Positions 33,991 to 43,567 of a stretch of DNA of 64,000 nt are shown one piece after another. The stretch lies in NCBI GenBank assembly GCA_905202215.1, contig CAJKRG010000002.1, positions 62,001 through 126,000 of the forward strand, in the 5' to 3' direction. The stretch's first letter is position 1; every line of letters begins with the position of its first letter. This DNA comes from an uncultured Porphyromonadaceae bacterium. GTDB lineage: Bacteria > Bacteroidota > Bacteroidia > Bacteroidales > Muribaculaceae. The position numbers and the translations under genes are program-made. The notes beneath the pieces were generated by a model that was not told the origin of the DNA, searched no databases, and saw only the letters and a list, made by a program, of their open reading frames with translations.

Positions 33991-36900
33991 ATGAAAAAAC
34001 TAATTGCCTTTATCGTATCATTACTGGTATTCTCAGTCGTGCAGGCTCAGAGTACCCGCACGGTAACCGGAAAGGTTGTGTTCGCCGGTGACGACGAACC
34101 CCTCCCCGGTGCTACCGTAATTCCGGCCGACGGAACGACCGGAGTGATCACCGACATCGACGGTAATTTCAGTATCGTCGTCGCTCCGCCAGTCAAGAAA
34201 CTGCGGGTGTCGTATGTGGGAATGCTCACCCGCGAGGTCGATATCACCGGTCAGCCTCTTTATGTTAAGCTGAGCAGTGCCGACAATCAGCTTAATGAAG
34301 TCGTAGTGACAGCTCTCGGCATGAAACGCGAGCGCAAGGGGCTTGGCTATGCCGTTCAGGATCTCAGCGCCGAAGATCTCAATACCGACGGTACCACCTC
34401 TCTTGCAAGCGCCATGCAGGGCAAGCTCACCGGTGTCGATATCAGACCGTCTTCAGGCGCTCCGGGTGCTTCGGCTCAGATTGTGATCCGCGGTGCACGC
34501 TCGTTTGACGGAAACAACCAGCCCCTCTACGTAGTCGACGGTATGCCTGTCGAGTCGACTGCCGACTACAGCACCGGCAATTCCGTGACCGGCGCCAACC
34601 TTGCCGACCGATCCATCGACATCAACCCCGATGATATCGAGAGTATCAACGTGCTCAAGGGACAGGCCGCTTCGGCACTCTACGGTATCCGTGCTTCCAA
34701 CGGTGTGATTGTCATCACCACAAAACGCGGTAAATTCAACTCGAATAAGCCTACTGTCACTCTGTCGACCAATCTCTCGGCCGAAGTGGTCTCACGCAAG
34801 TTCAATCGTCAGGAAGTTTATGCTCAGGGCAACTTCATCGAGGGTGGCTATGCGCCGACAAGCAGCATGAACTGGGGCCCGAAAATTGTCGATCTACCGA
34901 ACGATCCCAAGTATGGCGGCAATGGCAACGGCCATGAGGGCATGTACTATAATCCCAAACGTGAACTCGCCGGTCTTGACGGCTGGACAACACCTGCGGT
35001 TTATGACAATGTGGGTAATTTCTTCAATACCGGCTTTACCGAAAACACCAACTTCGGTATCAGCCAGCGCACAGAGCGCGCGAGCTATTCGTTCGGCCTG
35101 AACAATTCCTATCAGAAAGGTATCGTACCGTCGACCGGCATGAACCGCTGGAGTGCGCGCGGTCTTGTTGACTGGACTATCGACAAACAGTGGAAAACCG
35201 GATTCTCCGGCAACTACAGCTCGACAAAAATCACTTCGGCTCCGGGTGCCAACGACGGTATCATGAATGTAGTCTATTCAGCTCCTTCTGAATATGATCT
35301 CAAAGGTATTCCTTTCCATGTGCCCGGCGATCCGACCCAGCAGGTTCTGTTCCGATCCACCTCTTTCAACAATCCTTACTGGTGGGCTGCCAACAACGAA
35401 TATCTCCAGCACACCAACCGCTTTTTTGGAAATGCATATGTCGAGTATACTCCGTCGCTCGGTTTGGCCGATAACATGAAGCTGTGGTTCCGTGAGCAGG
35501 CTGGTATAGACATGTATACTTCAAATTACAGCGATGTCAAGGAAGTTGGTGCCGCAGGGCAGGCTCAGGGCGGTATCGAAAATTACGGTGTGTCGCGCAA
35601 CGTATTCAACAATCTTTTTACCGCCAATTTTACAGCGGAATGGGGCGAGTTCAATTTCGATGCCATGCTCGGCAACGAAATCAATCAGGACAATTCCCGC
35701 TGGTGGGATTATATCGGAAATAATTTCAATTTCTACGGCATGCCAGTGATGGCGAATGCCACAAGCTTTTCAAGCAGCGAGTACAACCGCCAGTCGCGTA
35801 CGGTCGGCTTCTTCGGCAGTCTCGGTCTGTCGTGGCGGTCAATGCTCTTCCTCACCGTGACCGGTCGTAATGACTATGTGTCGACAATGCCACGTGACAA
35901 CCGTTCGTTCTTCTATCCCTCCGTGTCGCTCGGATGGGTATTTACAGAACTTCCCTCGCTCAAGGGCAACGAGGTGCTTACTTTCGGTAAGCTTCGTGCG
36001 AGCTACGCACAGGTCGGTCAAGCCGGTGTGTTCTATCAGAACTACTACTATGTGCCCTCATACAGCAGCGGCATGTATCAGTACAACCCTGTGACATATC
36101 CTGTGAAAGGAGTGTCGAGCTATGTTCCCTATTATGTCGTATACGATAAGAACCTCAAGCCCCAGAATACTGAAAACGTCGAATTCGGAGCTGATCTCCG
36201 TCTTTTCCGCGACCGCGTCCGTCTCGAATACACGGTATCTTACCAGAATGTGACCGACCAGATATTCTCGGTACCCACAGCCGGATCGTCGGGCTATCAG
36301 TACAAGATGACCAATGCCGGCAAGATGCAGACGTGGGCCCATGAGCTCGGTATCAATGTAGCCATACTCCAGCACCGCGATTACGATCTCAATCTGGGAA
36401 TCAACTTCACCAAGGTCAACAACAAGGTCGTAGAACTTGCCGAAGGTGTCGAGTCGATCATGCTTGGCGGCTTTGTAGAGCCTCAGATACGCGCACAGGC
36501 CGGTAATACCTATCCTAATATATATGGCACGGCTTTCAAGCGCGATGAGGCTACGGGCAAACTACTTCTTCTCGACGGTCTGCCTCAGGGAACTTCCGAC
36601 AGCCAGGATCTTGGCAACTGTTCGCCCGACTTCGTCACAGGCTTTACTCTCGGCGGACGCTATCGCCGCGTGAACTTAAGCACCACATGGAGCTGGCAGA
36701 AGGGCGGCCGCATGTATCACGGCACAAACCTTACTCTCAATTACTTCGGCGCGACCAAGGAGTCGCTTCCGTATCACGAGGGTACGATGGTGGCCGATGG
36801 TGTCGACGAGGCCACAGGACTGCCAAATACGATAGAGGTGAGCAAACAGGACTATTATATGATGTATAACGACGTGACCGAAGCCGGTGTCTACGACATG

Positions 36901-37125
36901 AGTTTCTTCAAACTCCGCGACGTGACCCTGACTTACAAACTGCCTTCGATCGGTAAGTTCGATGTCGAGGTATTCGGTTTCGCCCGCAATATCCTCCTCT
37001 GGACCAAGCTTCCCAATTTCGATCCTGAAGCCTCGCAGGGTAACGGCAATATGGGCGGTTATTTCGAACGATTCTCCATTCCCAACACTTCGTCGTATGG
37101 CGGAGGCCTGAAATTCACGTTCTGA
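33991..37125 (+). CDS. SusC/RagA-family TonB-linked outer-membrane transporter
   Basis: The 1,044-residue protein has a signal peptide (MKKLIAFIVSLLVFSVVQAQ), a carboxypeptidase-regulatory-like domain (about 22-105, RTVTGKVVFAGDDEPLPGAT and GVITDIDGNFSI), a TonB plug (about 110-235, with NEVVVTALGMKRE, IVIRGARSFDGNNQPLYVVDG and INVLKGQAASALYGIRASNG), and a barrel of about 800 residues. SusC proteins import oligomers bound by the SusD lipoprotein on the cell surface. susD follows 78 bp later. No glycoside hydrolase, protease or local regulator gene accompanies the pair, so the cargo cannot be named. Confidence 0.95.
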   Translation: MKKLIAFIVSLLVFSVVQAQSTRTVTGKVVFAGDDEPLPGATVIPADGTTGVITDIDGNFSIVVAPPVKKLRVSYVGMLTREVDITGQPLYVKLSSADNQLNEVVVTALGMKRERKGLGYAVQDLSAEDLNTDGTTSLASAMQGKLTGVDIRPSSGAPGASAQIVIRGARSFDGNNQPLYVVDGMPVESTADYSTGNSVTGANLADRSIDINPDDIESINVLKGQAASALYGIRASNGVIVITTKRGKFNSNKPTVTLSTNLSAEVVSRKFNRQEVYAQGNFIEGGYAPTSSMNWGPKIVDLPNDPKYGGNGNGHEGMYYNPKRELAGLDGWTTPAVYDNVGNFFNTGFTENTNFGISQRTERASYSFGLNNSYQKGIVPSTGMNRWSARGLVDWTIDKQWKTGFSGNYSSTKITSAPGANDGIMNVVYSAPSEYDLKGIPFHVPGDPTQQVLFRSTSFNNPYWWAANNEYLQHTNRFFGNAYVEYTPSLGLADNMKLWFREQAGIDMYTSNYSDVKEVGAAGQAQGGIENYGVSRNVFNNLFTANFTAEWGEFNFDAMLGNEINQDNSRWWDYIGNNFNFYGMPVMANATSFSSSEYNRQSRTVGFFGSLGLSWRSMLFLTVTGRNDYVSTMPRDNRSFFYPSVSLGWVFTELPSLKGNEVLTFGKLRASYAQVGQAGVFYQNYYYVPSYSSGMYQYNPVTYPVKGVSSYVPYYVVYDKNLKPQNTENVEFGADLRLFRDRVRLEYTVSYQNVTDQIFSVPTAGSSGYQYKMTNAGKMQTWAHELGINVAILQHRDYDLNLGINFTKVNNKVVELAEGVESIMLGGFVEPQIRAQAGNTYPNIYGTAFKRDEATGKLLLLDGLPQGTSDSQDLGNCSPDFVTGFTLGGRYRRVNLSTTWSWQKGGRMYHGTNLTLNYFGATKESLPYHEGTMVADGVDEATGLPNTIEVSKQDYYMMYNDVTEAGVYDMSFFKLRDVTLTYKLPSIGKFDVEVFGFARNILLWTKLPNFDPEASQGNGNMGGYFERFSIPNTSSYGGGLKFTF

Positions 37126-37203
37126 ACTTAATGGCTGTTGGCAGATGATCATAGAATCAATGTCCAAACTCATTCATACATCAAATATCTTAAATTGAAT
37201 AAT

Positions 37204-38670
37204 ATGTTCAAGAAATTATTATATATCACATTCCTCGGACTCGCTGTGGCCTCATGCTCCGAGGATACGATGGACAACATCAACAAGGACGAGGCAAATC
37301 CGCCTTCGAGTGCTGTAAACGCGAAGTTTCAGGTTACTGATGCGATTGTGGCCACCGGTTTCACCGGATGGGGCGGAGCGTATGCGTGGTATGTGAGCTC
37401 ATATACCGAGCAGACTTTCGGTACCGGTAACAATCAGCTCATGAAAGCTGAACTGCGTCTGCGCGGCGAGACGGCTGCCAGTTCTACATTCAACAACGAA
37501 TGGAACGGCGTGTATGCCAACCTGATGAATATAAAGCAGATCATAGAGAAATGTGCCGACGGCGGCCTCAATGCCGGTCAGAAAGACATCGAAGGTATAG
37601 CACAGGTGCTCTGGGTGCTCAACTACGAGCTTCTCACCGACGTACACGGCGATATTCCATACAGTGAGGCTCTTGCGGCCGACCAGCCTAAACTCGATTC
37701 TCAGGAATCCATCTATGCAGATCTTTTAAAGCGTATCGAGGCAGCCGAAACCCTCCTCGGCGAGGCTGTTGCCGACGGTATGAACAATACCGGCACACAG
37801 GATCTCCTCTATGGAGGCGATCCGTCCGGATGGTTGGCTCTCGCGCATGCCGTGAAGGCCCGTCTGCTCCTCAATACGTCGTTCCGTGACAATGGTGCGT
37901 ATGCAAAAGCCATTACGGCCGGAGAAGCCGCACTCGCTGCCGGTTTTACCGGTGCCGAACTGTCGATTTTCAATGGTGTGGACTGCGATAACCCCTGGAC
38001 GGCATATTCGTGGAGCCGATATTACACCGGAGCCAACGGTACTGTGGTCGGTCTGATGGAGGATCGCGACGATCCCCGTGTCGATATATATGCCTGGGAC
38101 GCTTTCGGTAGCGGACTCTCCTATGCGGCTGCCGGCGATGCCGAAGCCGCCAAGTATACCGAGACAGTCGGGCTGCCTGTATGGCTTGAAAACGGTGCCG
38201 CTAAACTCCATATATTCAGTGTGAGTGAAATCAATTTCATCCTTGCCGAAGCCAAAGCGCGTACAGGCGCAGATCCCACAGCTAATTTTGAGGCCGGAAT
38301 CGCCGCTTCATTTGCAGATTACGCCGAAGCTTCCGAAGAGGATCTTCCGGATCCTGCCGAATATATATCATCGCTCGGCGCGCCGACTCTCGCAGAAATC
38401 ATGGTGCAGAAATATCTCGCACAGACTCGCGACGAGCAGGTACAGACCTATAATGATATCCGCCGCTGCAAGGCTCTCGGCACCGAATATGTAGTGCTTA
38501 AGAATCCCAATAATATCCAGGGTGGCCAGAACCAGTGGCCTCTGCGCCTGCCATATGGAAACAGCGATGTAGTGTCCAACCCCAATGTCTCAGAGGCATT
38601 CGGTTCGGGTAATTCTGCCGGAAACTACATCTTTACCGACAATGTCTGGCTGTTCGGAGGAACACGCTGA
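37204..38670 (+). CDS. SusD/RagB-family surface lipoprotein (SusD-like_2 type)
   Basis: The 488-residue protein pairs with the upstream SusC protein. The lipobox puts Cys18 in ASCSEDTMD; the acidic residues after the cysteine fit the Bacteroidetes surface-export signal. The following TPR-like helical fold with WNGVYANLMNIKQIIEKC and ELLTDVHGDIPYSEA matches SusD; the sequence looks closest to the SusD-like_2 group. I start at ATG 37204, which begins the signal peptide; the frame is open upstream. A strong terminator follows. Confidence 0.93.
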   Translation: MFKKLLYITFLGLAVASCSEDTMDNINKDEANPPSSAVNAKFQVTDAIVATGFTGWGGAYAWYVSSYTEQTFGTGNNQLMKAELRLRGETAASSTFNNEWNGVYANLMNIKQIIEKCADGGLNAGQKDIEGIAQVLWVLNYELLTDVHGDIPYSEALAADQPKLDSQESIYADLLKRIEAAETLLGEAVADGMNNTGTQDLLYGGDPSGWLALAHAVKARLLLNTSFRDNGAYAKAITAGEAALAAGFTGAELSIFNGVDCDNPWTAYSWSRYYTGANGTVVGLMEDRDDPRVDIYAWDAFGSGLSYAAAGDAEAAKYTETVGLPVWLENGAAKLHIFSVSEINFILAEAKARTGADPTANFEAGIAASFADYAEASEEDLPDPAEYISSLGAPTLAEIMVQKYLAQTRDEQVQTYNDIRRCKALGTEYVVLKNPNNIQGGQNQWPLRLPYGNSDVVSNPNVSEAFGSGNSAGNYIFTDNVWLFGGTR

Positions 38671-38695
38671 GAAAGTCGGTCATCACTTAGAAGAG

Positions 38696-38727
38696 GGCGC
38701 CGCTGCGTGAGTAGCGGCGCCTTTTTT
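38696..38727 (+). terminator. Intrinsic terminator after susD
   Basis: GGCGCCGCT (38696-38704) pairs with AGCGGCGCC (38713-38721), followed by six T. Confidence 0.85.
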
Positions 38728-38766
38728 GTCCGTTGTGCGGATATTTTGTCCTTTTTGGGACATGTT

Positions 38767-38799
38767 TTTGTTGCGGCATTGTGAAAATTTGTAATTTTG
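38767..38799 (+). promoter_or_regulatory. Promoter of the DUF4421 gene
   Basis: TTTG (38767-38770), 21 nt, TAATTTTG (38792-38799). The -7 box ends one base before a possible ATG at 38801, so the start must be the ATG at 38813. Confidence 0.65.
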
Positions 38800-38812
38800 C
38801 ATGTCAATTACT

Positions 38813-39871
38813 ATGTTCCGCAAGTTTGTTGTCATATTGCTTTTTATGGTGTCACTGCTGTCGCCTGTCGACGCCGGTGCGCTATCATTCAATCTCGACT
38901 CTATCGCCGAATGGGGAAAGTTCCCACGTTTTGTCGTGAATACGTACAGGTGGGGCGATGTATTCTTCAACGGATATGACACGACATACGTCAAGTCTAC
39001 CGGCTATAAGTTCAATGCGAAAATAACGACGGAAAGCTGGACCGACGGATATCGGTTTGTGCTGCCGAACGACAAGTATATCTATATGCAGTCTGAACCG
39101 TCGACATCGGCCGGTCTTTATCTGACCTACCTGGCCGTATCGGCCGGTTATGATGTTAATATAAGCAAGCTCATGGGCGGAGTTGACCGTTCGCGTCAGC
39201 GACTGCGTTTCGGATTCAACTGCATGCTTTTTGCAGCAGAGTTCTATGTCGTCAAGAACGATGTCGGGACAAGAATAAAGCGTTTCGGAGACGAACACAA
39301 GCCCTTGCATCTCAATCTCGGTTTCAATGCCATCAATAATTATACATGGGGCGTGGATGCGTACTACTTTTTTAACCACAAACGCTATTCCGAAGCCGCT
39401 TCGTTCAATTTCAGCCGAGTACAGAAGAGGAGCCAGGGTGCTTTCTATACGGGTTTCTCCATTTATACACAGAAACTTGACTTTGATTTCAAAGGTCTTC
39501 CCGAAGATCTGCGCGAGCAGTTGCCTCCAAACTGGGCCGATTATCGCTATAATGTGAACACTCATAACTATGCCGTGCGTTTCGGCTACGGGTACAATTG
39601 GGTGTTTGCTCCGAAGTGGGTTCTCGGCGTGAGCGAGTCGCCGACGATAGGAGTGCGAAAGGGTTTCGTCAATTCCGACATCGAGAAGGTGTCGTTCTCG
39701 CTTTACAATCGTCTTAAGCTGTCAGTGGTATGGAATAGTCCCGACAACCGCTTTTTCTTCGGTGCGCTCGGTAAATTCGATGTTGCTATTGTCAACGACG
39801 AGATGACGACTTATGCCGGAGGTGTGCTCAGCGGCGAGGCTGTTTTCGGCATTCGCTTCAATCTCTGGTAA
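38813..39871 (+). CDS. DUF4421 family outer-membrane-like protein
   Basis: A 352-residue exported protein with a signal peptide (MFRKFVVILLFMVSLLSPVDA) and alternating aromatic beta-strands to a terminal GIRFNLW, the pattern of a small outer-membrane barrel. I recognise it as a DUF4421-type protein; the function is unknown. An ATG at 38801 is in frame, but lies too close to the -7 box, so I start at 38813 with a leader of only a few bases. No terminator is clear after it. Confidence 0.75.
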   Translation: MFRKFVVILLFMVSLLSPVDAGALSFNLDSIAEWGKFPRFVVNTYRWGDVFFNGYDTTYVKSTGYKFNAKITTESWTDGYRFVLPNDKYIYMQSEPSTSAGLYLTYLAVSAGYDVNISKLMGGVDRSRQRLRFGFNCMLFAAEFYVVKNDVGTRIKRFGDEHKPLHLNLGFNAINNYTWGVDAYYFFNHKRYSEAASFNFSRVQKRSQGAFYTGFSIYTQKLDFDFKGLPEDLREQLPPNWADYRYNVNTHNYAVRFGYGYNWVFAPKWVLGVSESPTIGVRKGFVNSDIEKVSFSLYNRLKLSVVWNSPDNRFFFGALGKFDVAIVNDEMTTYAGGVLSGEAVFGIRFNLW

Positions 39872-39947
39872 GCGTGTCCGCCAAAGAAATAATGTTTTTT
39901 TTCAGATTTCTGAACAAAGATTAAAATAGGCTTGTTAGTATTTCAAA

Positions 39948-39979
39948 CGCCGGGAAACCTCCTTCCCAACAACCCGGCG
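39948..39979 (+). other. Hairpin upstream of the OmpA-family gene
   Basis: CGCCGGG (39948-39954) pairs perfectly with CCCGGCG (39973-39979) around an 18-nt loop, 74 bp before the ompA-like start. No T tract follows, so it is more likely a leader structure than a terminator. Confidence 0.45.
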
Positions 39980-40052
39980 AGGGATGATTCATTCATCGCT
40001 TAGCGTATTGAAATTGAAAAACAATTAAAGTCTAACAAAACATTCAGTCAAA

Positions 40053-41264
40053 ATGAAAAAGAACGTTCTCTTTACCGCCGCATTATCGTGCGCTTTCCTG
40101 TTGCCGGCTCTCAACGCCTCCGCACAGAACGAGACAGTGGTAGTTGAGGAAGAAACCGTAGTCGCCTCGGAGGTTCCCTGCAAGACTCACTACTACGTAG
40201 ACAAAAAGAACAATTGGTTCATTCAGTTTGGTGCCGGTATCGCCGTACCCTTTGTAGAAGGAGCCGATTCACATGGCGATCGCGAACGCCACATCACCGT
40301 CAACTACAACTTCGGCTTCGGCAAATGGTTCTCGCCGTATGTGGGCTGGCGTCTTACATTCAACGGTGGCCCTCTTCACTGGGTCGACAAGGATGTGATG
40401 TATAAGTCGAAATATGTAGGTGCCAATGTCGACTTCATGTGGGATATGTTCAACTCTCTCGGTGGTGTTAATTCCAAGCGTGTATTCTCTATCATACCCT
40501 TCGTCGGACTCGGCGGTACCTATGTATGGGATCAGAAACCGGCCGGGACGATCCTCAGCCAGAACGGTACACCGAAGAACAGCACATGGGCTCTCCCCGT
40601 ATCGGGTGGCCTCCAGTTCCGTTTCCGTCTTTGCAAATATGTCGATTTCTTCGCTGAAGCCCGCGCATCGATGTATGGCGACAACTTCAACAATATCGCC
40701 TTTGGCCGACCTATCGACATCAATGTGACTGCAACCGGCGGTTTCTCCATCACCTTCGGTGGTCGCGACTATCAGTCGTACAACCCCTGCGATTATCTCG
40801 GATATATCAATAATCTTAACGGTCAGGTCAACGACCTTCGCGGCGCTCTTGCCACTACCGCCGCCGCTCTCGCCGCTGCAGAAGCTCAGCTCCCGTGCCC
40901 CGAAGTCGTTGAAGCCGAGACCACAGTTGTCGAAGCCGCTCCTCTGATGGCTACCGTACGCTTCTCGCTCAACTCTTCGAAGATCACCGATACCGAAATG
41001 GTAAATGTATACAATATCTCCGAATGGATGAAGGCCAATCCCGAACAGAATGTCGCCATCGTCGGTTACGCAGATAAGGACACCGGCACAAGCGATTACA
41101 ACATGGGTCTCTCCAAGCGTCGCGCACAGGCCGTCTACGATACTCTCGTAAATAAATACGGTATCAATCCCGACCGTCTCGCTATCCAGGCCGAAGGCTC
41201 GAATGTACAGCCCTACGACATCAACAACTGGAACCGCATCGTAATCTTTAATGTAGCTCAGTAA
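40053..41264 (+). CDS. OmpA-family outer-membrane protein
   Basis: A 403-residue protein with a signal peptide (MKKNVLFTAALSCAFLLPALNASAQ), a beta-barrel N-terminal part (about 40-235), a short coiled segment with alanine-rich helix (LRGALATTAAALAAAEAQL), and a C-terminal OmpA domain (about 300-403) with VRFSLNSSKI, VAIVGYADKDTGTSDYN and LSKRRAQAVYDTLVNKYGI. The C-terminal domain binds peptidoglycan. It is abundant-surface-protein-like: the 5' leader is long (about 80 bp or more) and no clear -7 box was found by eye. Confidence 0.9.
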   Translation: MKKNVLFTAALSCAFLLPALNASAQNETVVVEEETVVASEVPCKTHYYVDKKNNWFIQFGAGIAVPFVEGADSHGDRERHITVNYNFGFGKWFSPYVGWRLTFNGGPLHWVDKDVMYKSKYVGANVDFMWDMFNSLGGVNSKRVFSIIPFVGLGGTYVWDQKPAGTILSQNGTPKNSTWALPVSGGLQFRFRLCKYVDFFAEARASMYGDNFNNIAFGRPIDINVTATGGFSITFGGRDYQSYNPCDYLGYINNLNGQVNDLRGALATTAAALAAAEAQLPCPEVVEAETTVVEAAPLMATVRFSLNSSKITDTEMVNVYNISEWMKANPEQNVAIVGYADKDTGTSDYNMGLSKRRAQAVYDTLVNKYGINPDRLAIQAEGSNVQPYDINNWNRIVIFNVAQ

Positions 41265-41287
41265 CAGCAATCTCCCTATAGTGAATT

Positions 41288-41321
41288 CGCCCCGGTCCAT
41301 GATGGTCGGGGCGGATTTTTT
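41288..41321 (+). terminator. Intrinsic terminator after the OmpA-family gene
   Basis: CGCCCCG (41288-41294) pairs with CGGGGCG (41307-41313), with an inner CCA/TGG pairing, followed by a run of T (41316-41321). The rest of the 296-bp gap to the next gene holds that gene's promoter and nothing else I can support. Confidence 0.8.
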
Positions 41322-41449
41322 CGGGACTGTCCCTACTGCCTGCAATGGCGTTTGACAATTTGCCTCTAAAAAAGGATTTTATGTGTTTTGCACGTCGTTG
41401 TTACCTCTTGCACATAGTCCTTGTGCGGATATGCGCTTATTGGCCGGTG

Positions 41450-41480
41450 TTGCAATATTAACACATAATGCTTATCTTTG
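41450..41480 (+). promoter_or_regulatory. Promoter of the FlaA1/CapD-like gene
   Basis: TTG (41450-41452), 20 nt, TATCTTTG (41473-41480). It leaves a leader of about 75 nt before the ATG at 41561. Confidence 0.7.
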
Positions 41481-41560
41481 CAGGACGTGACTACGCTGAG
41501 TAGCCTTTGTAAATACCCTCTTATAAAAAGCTGTCGGAATAGATTTCGCTTTTATCAGTT

Positions 41561-43567
41561 ATGAAAAGGAAGATCATCAATGCTTTGGCTAATTCTGCTA
41601 TGGTACGCGCTTTCGTCGCAAAACCATCGCCTAAATGGATGGTTCTGCTTGCCGACCTCATTCTGATCGGTTTCAGTTGTGGCTTGACGCTTGCTTTCGG
41701 CTATCATCATACTTACGGAGATTCGTTCATATATTCGCCACTTGCACGGGCTATACTCGAATATCTTACATACGTGATTCTTGCCGTATGTCTTGGTACG
41801 AGCCGCTATATAATCCGGCTTTCGGTGATAGAAGACACTTACAGGCTCGTGCTTCTTATCGTGTGGGCGTCGGCCATCCTTACGCTTGCATCCATTATAA
41901 GCTATTTTGTACTCGGTTTCTTTTATTTCAGTATATGGAATATCTTTATAGTCGGTGTCATGTCGTTTACGCTCATGCTGCTTATGCGTCTGACCATAAA
42001 GTATGTATATCTGAAAGTATCCCGTGTCGATACCAGCAGAAAAAGAGTCATTGTACTCGGATCTGCCATCAATTCATTTTTTCTTGCCTCTGCGCTCAAA
42101 AGCGAATTCGAGGGACGGTTCGATCCGGTGGCGTTGCTCAGTCTTTCTTCCAGAAATATAGACAGCACAGTCAACGGCATTCCTATCGAAAAGTTCGATC
42201 CCGATACGGTCGGCGATGTCTTCGCTTACTATAAGTGCGACACTCTCCTGTTTCTGTCGACACAGCTTGAGATAATGCGCTCCGGCACAGCCGATGTTTT
42301 CCTTCGTAACCATATCAAATTGCTTATACTCAATCAGGTCGATGAGTTTGATCTGAATGGCAAGACAATGCCGGCTTTGTCGACTCATATCCATGATATC
42401 CGTATCGAGGATCTGCTTGGCCGCGAGACAATCCACACCGATAATCCCGCAATACGCAGTTTTATAAAAAATCAGGTCGTGATGATTACCGGAGCTGCGG
42501 GGTCGATCGGAAGTGAGATCGTGCGTCAGGTTGCGGCAATGGAGGCCAGAGAAATCGTGCTTCTCGATCAGGCCGAAACGCCCATGCATGATATTCAGCT
42601 TGAACTTGAGGCGGCCTTTCCTGCTGTCCGTATTCATCTTTTCATTGGCGATGTCGCCAATCGCGAGAGAATAGAGCGTGCTTTTGCCAAATACCGTCCG
42701 CGGTATGTTTTCCATGCGGCCGCTTACAAGCATGTGCCTATGATGGAGCGTAATCCGCAGGAAGCTGTACTTACCAATGTTTTCGGCACACGCAATGTGG
42801 CCGATCTGTCGGTGAAATATGGTGTCGAGAAATTTGTTATGATATCGACAGACAAGGCGGTTAATCCGACCAATGTCATGGGTGCCTCAAAACGGATCGC
42901 GGAGATCTATGTCCAGTCTCTTTTCTACCATCTGCGCAACACCTCCGACGAGCCTTCGACACGGTTTATCACGACACGCTTCGGAAATGTGCTCGGCTCG
43001 AACGGATCTGTCATACCTCTGTTCCGCCGCCAGATCGAGCAGGGTGGTCCTGTCACGATAACGCACCGCGATATCATACGATACTTCATGACTATCCCCG
43101 AAGCCTGTTCGCTTGTACTTGAGGCCGGCATAATGGGTAATGGCGGAGAGATCTTTGTTTTCGACATGGGGCAGCCGGTGAAAATATGGGATCTGGCTGA
43201 ACGGATGATTTCCCTTTCGGGGCTTAGGGCCGGAAAAGACATAAAGATCGTGGAGACCGGTCTTCGTCCCGGTGAAAAACTCTATGAGGAGCTTCTTAAC
43301 GAAAAGGAACATACGATTGCCACTCATCATAAGAAAATCATGATAGCGCGTGTGCGTACATATAGCTTCAGGGATGTCGCCGTACACCTTGCCCGTCTTG
43401 AGAAATGCCTGCATTCAGGAGGGGGAAGCCATGATATCGTAGCGGAAATGAAGCATATGGTGCCTGAATACAAATCGAATAATTCTATATATCAGGAAAT
43501 CGATTCCGAACTTTCTGCTGAAGACGGAAAAGACAATATGAAAGAAATTCAAATAGTAAACGGATGA
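41561..43567 (+). CDS. Membrane-anchored nucleotide-sugar dehydratase/epimerase (FlaA1/CapD/WbpM-like)
   Basis: The 668-residue protein has four or five N-terminal membrane segments, a CoA-binding-like Rossmann region (about 150-270), and a C-terminal extended-SDR domain with the NAD motif GAAGSIGSE (from residue 311) and AAYKHVPMME. In the active site the usual tyrosine of YxxxK is a methionine (Met440, Lys444), as described for WbpM-type 4,6-dehydratases. It probably makes a UDP-4-keto-6-deoxy-sugar for surface-glycan assembly. No glycosyltransferase or capsule gene lies beside it in this window. The stop overlaps the next start (ATGA). Confidence 0.92.
   Translation: MKRKIINALANSAMVRAFVAKPSPKWMVLLADLILIGFSCGLTLAFGYHHTYGDSFIYSPLARAILEYLTYVILAVCLGTSRYIIRLSVIEDTYRLVLLIVWASAILTLASIISYFVLGFFYFSIWNIFIVGVMSFTLMLLMRLTIKYVYLKVSRVDTSRKRVIVLGSAINSFFLASALKSEFEGRFDPVALLSLSSRNIDSTVNGIPIEKFDPDTVGDVFAYYKCDTLLFLSTQLEIMRSGTADVFLRNHIKLLILNQVDEFDLNGKTMPALSTHIHDIRIEDLLGRETIHTDNPAIRSFIKNQVVMITGAAGSIGSEIVRQVAAMEAREIVLLDQAETPMHDIQLELEAAFPAVRIHLFIGDVANRERIERAFAKYRPRYVFHAAAYKHVPMMERNPQEAVLTNVFGTRNVADLSVKYGVEKFVMISTDKAVNPTNVMGASKRIAEIYVQSLFYHLRNTSDEPSTRFITTRFGNVLGSNGSVIPLFRRQIEQGGPVTITHRDIIRYFMTIPEACSLVLEAGIMGNGGEIFVFDMGQPVKIWDLAERMISLSGLRAGKDIKIVETGLRPGEKLYEELLNEKEHTIATHHKKIMIARVRTYSFRDVAVHLARLEKCLHSGGGSHDIVAEMKHMVPEYKSNNSIYQEIDSELSAEDGKDNMKEIQIVNG

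Noticed and set aside
38683..38994. A 103-codon minus-strand frame between susD and the DUF4421 gene
   Set aside because: It crosses the susD terminator, the DUF4421 promoter and its start; this is not plausible as a gene.
40269..41345. A 358-codon minus-strand open frame opposite the OmpA-family gene
   Set aside because: The plus strand has the signal peptide and the OmpA domain; the antisense frame has no domain.
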